Assembly (NCBI GenBank): GCA_905221615.1
Contig: CAJNDT010004735.1
Coordinates: 248,001 to 312,000 of the forward strand
Direction of reading: 5' to 3'
DNA: 64,000 nucleotides
Source: Symbiodinium sp. CCMP2592
Taxonomy: Eukaryota; Sar; Dinophyceae; Suessiales; Symbiodiniaceae
Shown: one piece after another, positions 57,136-64,000 of the stretch
Layout of the letters: the number at the start of each line of letters is the position of its first letter
Numbering within the stretch: position 1 is the stretch's first letter
Notes under the pieces: generated by a model
Database searches by the model: none
What the model was told of the DNA's origin: nothing
Seen by the model: only the letters and a program-made list of their open reading frames with translations
Made by a program: the position numbers and the translations under genes

Positions 57136-58495
57136 CTTGTTGTTGCTGTTTGACGATGACTGCGGCTACCTACGCAATAATAATTACTTGTGTTTCTTTT
57201 GGCTTGCTCGCATACTTACTTTTTAAAGTCCTGTTAATGACCAGTGAGTTCTTCCTGTGAACAACGCATTCATCAACATGCTTCCAGCCGCCCGATGCCC
57301 AGGTCCATGTTGCCGATTGCCCATGGCCTTCTTGACGAAGACCACATCGTAAGCTTCCTGGCCCACGACGAGACAGTGAGAAAGATAGAGTGCCCGGGCT
57401 GAACTACGAAGCAGGTGTGGCATTTTTGACTTCCTTCTGACATGAGGAAGCATCGACCGCCCCAGACTAGCCGTTGAATGTATTTCCACACATTCGTCAA
57501 GTCCAAACAGAAGTATGCAAATAACTTCTGGCCAAAATGAAGTAAGTAAGCACACCAAAGAGGCAAAATGATATACGTATATGTTTACATTTATATACAT
57601 AGATATGGATGGATGGATGGATGGATGGATGGATAAATGGATAGATAGGTAGATATTAAGCAGTGATAGAAATTACGTGCACATGTAAGCAGCAGCCGCA
57701 GTAGCTTCTTTGTATCATTGATTCGACGGAGCCACGGAGTCGTATTTCTTCTTGTAGTCGTCATCGTCCGTACTAGTAGCAGGAGAGGGAGTGGCAATAG
57801 TGGGGTAATATCGAGCAATACTGCCTCGACGACAGCGATCGCCAACGAGAGGGCGACAACGAAGAGGACCACGACTCATTCGCAACGAAGTATTCCATGA
57901 TGACGACGACACTGCCAGTGGCGACGACGACCGTGACGAGGATGCCGTCCTCGATCAACGAACATGAAAACGAGAGCTGCCACGACTACCTCCTCCTGCT
58001 CTTGCTGTTGAACTTTCACCATGCTCACACCACTCTCACTACTCTCACTACTACTGCTCCGGCAACTGCTATTGCTATTGCCACTGCCACTGCTCCTGCT
58101 ACTCGTACTGCTGCTGCTATGACTGCTGCTACTGCTACTGTATCACTACCGCTACCGCCGCTACCACTGCCGCTATACGATTGCTACACGGTTAGTGCTG
58201 CATGTACTCCTAAGATACAACATGTGACCTCCGCTACCTGATTTTGCTTCCGAACCAGCTAAGGAAACTGGTTCCACAGGCGAAAATGGTCGACATCGGC
58301 CCATCTTCGATGGACCGTGAGAAGGGTGCTGCGGCGGTGAGACTCGCTTCATCAGACTCTTGCGTCTTGTAGTAAAGAAACAACTACAACTTCTTGATGG
58401 TCTGGCACCAGGTCGGAGGGTTCAGGCACATCGATTAAAGCTCTGCAGATTCGATGCAGTCCGCAGTCCTCACAGGAATTGCTTTGACAGCCACG
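57136..58495. other. 1.4 kb, simple repeats and a possible early UGT exon
   Basis: (GGAT)n lies at about 57605-57640 and CTA/CTG/CCA triplet-rich sequence at about 57990-58170. A stretch after a CCACAG acceptor near 58280-58316 (AKMVDIGPSSMDREK) could be an N-terminal exon of the glycosyltransferase downstream, but this is weak. Nothing else is supported. Confidence 0.4.
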
Positions 58496-60335
58496 CCAGA
58501 AATCTAAGGGACTTTCTGCAGAGCACGTCGTACAGAGCTGCACAATTTCTCACTTCCGTGACCATGCCGATGCTGAACGCCCTGATGGGAGGCCGGAGAT
58601 GGCTGGCCGTAGCAGGCATCGTTGAGCTGAGAGCCCTCTGAAGGCCCAATGCTGCTGAAGTTGAAGCCAGCCCTGCAGGAGACTCGGAGCTCGAAGTCTC
58701 CTATGCCAAGTGTCTAGGAGTCTAGGATGCTCCGTTCCGTTGCGGCAGAGACTTGCGGAGGAGATGAAGCCCGACGTGCTCTGCGTGCCCTACATTTATC
58801 CTGCTTTCTATGCCTTGGGAGAGGTGCGGCGGAGCGGGGAGATTTCATTATCGCAAATGTACTCGCTAAGATATACCCCGCCCAATCTGCGAGGCATTGG
58901 ACATACCTGTTGTGGGCATCGGCTGGGGAACCCCAAGTTGGTTAACCGTGCAGAGCCTCGACAAGCATGCGAGAACGCTGTGAGTTCTTAAGATTTGAAC
59001 TGAGCTGAAGCTGGGCCCCTAGCCGAGGATAGACCCACCGTCGGCTACAGAACCAAACGTGGGATCCATCCACTCACGCCAGGACATGTTGGAGCAGTGG
59101 GGACCACAAAGGAAACCTTGTATTTCTTGTTCAACTCGAGCCCCAGTCTAGGAGTCAAGCGGTATGGACGGTAAGGAGTATGCGACCATACAGAATCCAT
59201 TGCTTCAGTCTTTTCGGTAAAGAGTGAAGGGTTTGTTTAAAGAGGTCCGCTTTGCCAACTGCAAGAAGTAGAGTCACGCAGCGCTGTCGAATCCCGGAGG
59301 GCGTTGCAGCTACAGCGTCGAAGTGATTTCTGCTTGGTGCTGGAAGCCCCATCATTCCTTGCAGAACCTGTCTGTTTCCAGGAACTTTACGACAGCCCGC
59401 TGCTTATGCTGGAGAACACCGCAGTGCGCATCCATGGCTTCTTCATCGAGCGTACCTTTGCCTAGTTGTGCAGGGCCTTCTCGCAGCAAAAGTCAATGCT
59501 TTGGATGCCTGTGCTATGCCTTCGGTCGTCGGACCCGTCAGATTCTGACTCGAGAGAGTAGGCAGATGTCAGCAGCCTTCTCCAGCCTGCTATTCAACCC
59601 CAACGCCCAAGCTGCACTGGGTCACTGGGGGGAACTCTGACAGGCATCGCCAGCATGATCAACGTGTACCCGGATCTGACTGGAAGAAAGCTTTGTGTTT
59701 TCGAGCTTGAACCACGAGAGCCTCTCCCAGGAGACCATAACGATCCCAATTGAGGCGTGAAAAATGCAGTCCTGGAAGCCAGTGCAGGTACTTCCGCTAC
59801 CAACTCGGGCATCCGAGGCCCTTGGAGGTCGGATTGTCTCTGATTCCGAAACTCGCCTGCTAGAACCTTCGAGTCCTTGACAGGTGTGGCAGTTTGATGC
59901 TGTTCTACAGCACCCAGCTATCATCACGACCCTTCCAGAGCCTGGGAGAAGAAGATGTGAAATGAAAAGCACACTCCCTCGTCGCGTGAGATACAAATGC
60001 CAGCCCAGGAGCTCACTGCTGGCAGGCCAACGGCTTGGAGCCCCTACACGCCTCCCGTCGCAGCTGGCCCCACCCCGAGTGCCGGGTACTCTCGGATTCT
60101 GTGAGGTTTGCCGTTGGCATCTTGGACCATCCTGGCCTGGGAGGGAGTGGCATGATGAAGAGCGACGACAAGGAGATGCGAAACCAGCAACAATCAAAGC
60201 GGTGAAGCTTCGTCTTGCGTTTGAGACCTTCATGCAATTTTGTACACATTCACCTGCCAGGAGAAGGTCATCGCATGGCTCGACGAGCAGCAGCTGGCAT
60301 CCAGACAGGTCCTGTACGTGGCTTTTGGCTCTGAG
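58496..60335 (+). CDS. UDP-glycosyltransferase, N-terminal and middle exons
   Basis: Exon-like stretches fit a GT1 (UGT) fold: about 58500-58590 (AAQFLTSVTMPMLNALM); 58741-58812 (RLAEEMKPDVLCVPYIYPAF; the xxPDxxxxD-type strand); 58902-58965 (ALDIPVVGIGWGTPSWLTVQ; the LGIPxV segment); 59381-59454 (ELYDSPLLMLENTAVRIHGF); about 59510-59544 (AMPSVVGPV; the PxVxxVGP linker to the second domain); and 60261-60335 (EKVIAWLDEQQLASRQVLYV then AFGSE; the WLD and VxYVxFGS motifs). The last joins 60461 across a 125 bp intron (60336-60460, GT-AG), reading GSE then VRLSKEH in frame. Most junctions are inferred; order and motifs are consistent. Confidence 0.6.
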
Positions 60336-60460
60336 GTGGACGTCAGTTGCACTAGCACGCACTAAGAAGCAGTCAAGCTTGTGACACACACTATGAACGC
60401 TGGCACTGAAGAGTCGGGAATACATAAATGCTGATTGTAGATGCTTCTCATCCCTGCGAG

Positions 60461-61120
60461 GTCCGCTTGTCCAAAGAGCATGCTGCGCTCTTGGTGGAGA
60501 CGTTTAAACAAGGCGGCTTCACTGTTCTATGGGCTTCCAAAGTAAAGCCAGATGTCCCCATCCCAGAGAATGTGCTGGTAACGAAATTTGCACCGCAGCG
60601 CGCGGTCCTTGCTCATCCGGCAGTCTTTGGTTTCCTGTCACATGGTGGCATGAACAGTGTGAACGAAGCTCTTGCCAGTGGTAAGCCCTTGGCAATCATG
60701 CCTTTCTTCGCAGATCAGATGACGGTGGCTGTGGTGCACAGAGACCTCGGGGTTGCTGTCATCTTGGACAAGCATGCAGCCACTCCAACAACTTCTGCAG
60801 CGGCGATCCGCAAGATTGCGACAGAGCCGTTCCGCCGTCGATCCCTGGAGATCAAAGAGCTGAATGAACAGCGTCGAGACATGTCGAGGGCAGTCCAAGT
60901 CATCGTGAACCAGGCGACAGGAAAGTTCTACATGCACATCCCGCCATGCCCGAGCCTTTGGATCCGAGCGATGCCACTCTTCGTCACCCTTCTCTTCTTT
61001 ACGTTTTGCTGCAACTTCTGCTGTTGCATCAGCGTGCGCGTGCACGCTCCATGCTGGTGGTGCTGCCGGGGGAGGTCCGTCCGACCCAATCCGGTTAGCG
61101 GTAAAGAGAAACGTCAATAG
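60461..61120 (+). CDS. UDP-glycosyltransferase C-terminal exon with membrane anchor
   Basis: It reads VRLSKEHAALLVETFKQGGF, then TVLWASKVKP, VLVTKFAPQRAVLAHPAVFG and FLSHGGMNSVNEALASGKPL, then AIMPFFADQMTVAV. This is the nucleotide-sugar-binding signature of family 1 glycosyltransferases (HPAVxxFxSHGGxNSxxEAL, then GxPxxxxPxxxDQ), with the usual His, Gly, Glu and Asp-Gln. The enzyme transfers a sugar from a UDP-sugar to a small lipophilic acceptor. After a helical spacer come a hydrophobic segment (AMPLFVTLLFFTFCCNFCCC) and a basic, Cys-rich tail ending KEKRQ. This gives the single-pass ER anchor layout of animal UGTs. The stop is at 61118-61120. The open frame from 60428 includes 33 bases of intron. 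Confidence 0.88.
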   Translation, partial: VRLSKEHAALLVETFKQGGFTVLWASKVKPDVPIPENVLVTKFAPQRAVLAHPAVFGFLSHGGMNSVNEALASGKPLAIMPFFADQMTVAVVHRDLGVAVILDKHAATPTTSAAAIRKIATEPFRRRSLEIKELNEQRRDMSRAVQVIVNQATGKFYMHIPPCPSLWIRAMPLFVTLLFFTFCCNFCCCISVRVHAPCWWCCRGRSVRPNPVSGKEKRQ

Positions 61121-64000
61121 TCAATAGAGGCCTTCGATGCGCAGCCCGTTGCGTTCATTCGCGATAGCCGCATCAATTTAAAGAGGGCCGAGCCGGCCGC
61201 CGATGATTGCTTGGATCATCTTGGTTTAGTGCATGTACAGAAACCTCGCTGGAAGCTGAAAGAGTACTGAAAGTACAGGCTTGAGACGAGCAGGCGATCA
61301 GCCTTGATCAGCAGAGCTCAGTCAGGGATCCACCCAATGCTCAGCTGCACTGATTCTACTGCATTCCTTCCCTCTCCCAATGTTGGCCAGCGCTTCTACG
61401 CCAGCAGGATTAGGCCATGATGCAATTGCTCCTGCTTTCGAGGCAGCCATCCGAGAGCAAAGTCGATGCTTTGGCATGGGTCGGTGCCCGGGCGTCAGCA
61501 GAGCTTCGGTGTGTCGCACATGGCGTAGTAATGCGTAGTAGACCGGGTGCGCAGCACTGATGTGATCTGGCTCTTGCTAGCAGCTGAAGACCAAGTCGGA
61601 TCACTGAGACTCAGTTCACTCTGACACTCAGGCGATGTTGCGGGCGAGGCAAGAGCAAGACTTTGGCTTCCCCCTCGCCTGCTTAGATTTTTGGTAGCGA
61701 TCGCCTGTGGAAATTGCTCCATTCCTCCACCGCAGAGGTTTCGCAATCTGTTGCAGCCCGCGGTCTGTTCCTCTTTTCTGTGTCGCCGGGGTTCGATCTA
61801 TGTGTGTGTGGGTGTGCGTGTGTGTGCAAGCACACAATTTCATGGCAGGGAAAAGGCTCATCAGATTCTGGATCTCTGGATCATGCTCGGCGGTTTGGCG
61901 CATCTGCGAAGTCCGCACGAGTGTGTGCACGAGTGGTGCGTTTCAAGTGGCACTGCAGCCAACGCAAGGCGCCGCTGCTTCCAAACTTGCTGCCTGCACG
62001 CAGCCCTGTCGGCCTGCAGCGCAAGTGGCCCGTCTCTGCTGCGGGGCTACGCGGTTTCGTTGCTGTGTCTTGTGTGAGAGACTTCTTTCACGGCCTTCTG
62101 CGGGGCGTGCTGAAGTCGATAGTCGTAATATGTCGAAATGCTGGTGCAGAGTTACGGTTTCTTAGGCCCGTTTGGATCCGAATGGGATCTGCTGAGGTGC
62201 TCGCTGCCGAGGTCCAAATCGAAGCAGGGATCAGGCCTGGCGAGGGCAGCAGAGGGGCTGCCCCAACAGTGGGGCAGGGCCGGGGGTGCAGACGGTGCAG
62301 ATTCAGCTCTCAGCTTCGAAAAGCCGAAGAAACGTTGGGTGCTAGTCTGTGGCCTGCGTTGCGGGTTCGTCATTGGCTCGACGAGGCTTCACCGGCGCGG
62401 GGTCATCCTGGCCGCTGGAGCCTCTGCGCAGAAGTGGCTCCAAAGGCTATCTTGGCGAGGCCCAGTGGCAATAAGCACAGTCCCCCTCCACACGATCAGC
62501 CATGAGTCAACATGCACGGCATGACATGGCGCACGGTGCTTCAAGATGCCAGTGTCGCTTCTGAATGCCTGGGAACAGCGCCAGCCCAACACACACCGTC
62601 TCAGTTAAGGCCAATTGAGGCTCTGCGTGACAGAGGTGGCAAGACTTTGAATCTCGCTGCCGTAGGCAGAGAACTCCGTTGGTTCCAAGCCGCAAGTCTT
62701 CGTGTCTGCGGTGCAGCCTCTCGGCCCCCATCAGAATTGGACCCCCCTGGCAGAACGTGCCGGAATCAAGCAAAGCATGTGGCCACGACCAGCCAGGCCT
62801 CAGTACTGAGGCCTTACTTGCAGGCCTCTCTCTAGGGCACACCACTACTCCACTGATCAGCGCGTTCTGCTTCGGAGCTTGTATCTTGCCAGAGAGCATT
62901 GACTCAGGATGCTCGCAGGGCAGAGTAACATGCACTTCCACGAGGTGGCCGGCCAGTGCCATGGCGGCTAATTCCTGACACTGTGCGGTTGAGGCGAAGG
63001 AGCAGCTCCTGTAACACTGTCTCTGCTTGCCGACCAGTATCAAATGTGGCTATTCCGCAGAAGAGTTGCAATGCTGCACCTTTGTTCGAACTTGATTGCT
63101 ACGGTGACTCCTTCAAGCTGGACGAATGAAGAGAGAGAGAGATAGGGAGAGAGAGAGAGAGGTTTGGCCTTAAGGGGTACAACAGTGCAGAACGGCGCCT
63201 CGCACCACCGGGGGGAGAAATTTCACCACGAACCCATACCAGTGCGCACTCGTGCGCGGGGTGGGTCTTGACCTACCTCTGGCTGCGTGCAAGCAAGAGG
63301 TTTGGCCCTCCACCATAGCCCTGGCGAAGGGAAGAGAGGGTAGCCATTTTGGACCCGCCCCCCTGGGCCTTCCGGGCTTGAGCTACACGCCGATGCCGTT
63401 TCTCAGACGAGATGCCCCCCCACCCCCCCTTCAAGGGTGCAGTTTAACGTCGCGGTGGGAGCCGTCGGGGTACACACCCCAATTAGCCTTGAGCCCACGA
63501 ACCGCTGCTCCGAGCCACGCCTGGAGGCCGCGATCTTGGTAACAGAAGCGCGTGGGCTCCTTAAGGCGTGTGCTGTTGGCTGAAAGCAAGAGTGGGGGAA
63601 ACCCTTGATCCACCGGCGCGACCCCAGCGTTACATTTGTGGACCATGAGACCTCGGGGGCACCCTCGCACAATGACAGCGATATCTCCGGGACAATTGGA
63701 ACACACCGGCGGCGGCGGATGCATGCAGCCTTTGACCCGCACTGAGCCGCCTGCAAAGCAAGTAGTGCCGAGCCGAGGGAGTTCCCTTTAGGATCAGCAT
63801 TTTGAGCTGGCAGAACCGTGCAACTGGCAGTGTAGTTCAAGCGACTCCTTAGTACTTGCTGTTGCTGCACATTGACATCCCAGCTCCGCCACATGTTGCA
63901 ATCATGTGAGACCTTCGGCTGGACAGAATGAGGACCTCATCATTTTTGTAACAATTTGACTGAATCTGACTGGCCATTATGGTGTGCTTCAAGACTTGAT
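61121..64000. other. 2.9 kb without a supported gene
   Basis: Short GT-rich (61797-61826) and GA-rich (63130-63162) tracts occur. Open frames up to 263 codons at 61.7-62.5 kb overlap in three phases without motifs. From about 63185 to 63770 the sequence is GC-rich, with low-stop frames on both strands and a 13-nt match to the spliced leader core at 63340-63352. It has the feel of a dispersed repeat or an old retrocopy but cannot be identified here. Confidence 0.4.

Noticed and set aside
56817-57260. 147-codon frame after the LINE
   Set aside because: It crosses the LINE 3' UTR, the TTG tail and the CAG/CTG run; composition is repeat-driven.
61714-62505. 263-codon plus-strand frame
   Set aside because: It includes a GT repeat translated as Cys/Val, overlaps other open frames in all phases and lacks motifs.

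Overview
The window looks like nuclear DNA of a dinoflagellate, most likely of the Symbiodiniaceae/Suessiales type. Coding sequence is broken into many short exons, all recognised ones on the + strand. Exon ends fit dinoflagellate splicing: acceptors are AG followed by G, and donors include GC and possibly GA as well as GT (for example a GC donor at 7767 that restores a PDZ-like domain). The protein types (PDZ-like exons, a ubiquitin-like plus WD40 protein, two-domain voltage-gated cation channels, a membrane-anchored glycosyltransferase) and the heavy load of microsatellites also fit. There is no sign of prokaryotic operons, ribosome binding sites or CRISPR.

Layout. 0.7-4.05 kb is a tandem minisatellite of about 28 units (107-120 bp). 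4.2-5.9 kb and 7.7-8.0 kb hold exons of a coiled-coil protein and a small PDZ-like domain. 10.2-11.2 kb has further coiled-coil exons. From 14.8 to 30.1 kb and again from 33.4 to 44.1 kb the same ordered series of channel exons occurs twice. In each copy, first-domain exons (S1, S1-S2, S4-like, S5) are followed by second-domain exons (S2, S3, S4, S4-S5 linker, S5, pore, S6, acidic tail). I read these as two tandem paralogous two-pore-type cation channel genes. A compact ubiquitin-like/WD40 gene (20.2-21.8 kb) lies between the two domains of the first copy, and both inter-domain intervals carry large microsatellite blocks.

49.2-57.1 kb is a mobile-element cluster: a 400 bp (GTT)n tract; a 1.26 kb foldback element with perfect 23 bp terminal inverted repeats; then a roughly 6.1 kb non-LTR retrotransposon (LINE) lying between two (TTG)n tracts. 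The LINE encodes an APE-type endonuclease, a reverse transcriptase, zinc fingers and, unusually, a ubiquitin-specific protease domain with Cys, His and Asp boxes all present. Its leader has tRNA-like A and B boxes, and its 3' UTR has two 35-nt hairpins with compensatory changes. Three one-base frame changes break the long reading frame, two in C runs and one in a near-repeat, so they may be decay or assembly error.

58.5-61.1 kb is a multi-exon UDP-glycosyltransferase gene with a C-terminal membrane anchor. The last 2.9 kb has no gene I can support, but contains a 13-nt match to the core of the dinoflagellate spliced leader.

The most interesting item is the LINE that carries its own deubiquitinase-like domain; the tandem channel pair is second. 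All family calls rest on motifs read by eye; no database search was made.
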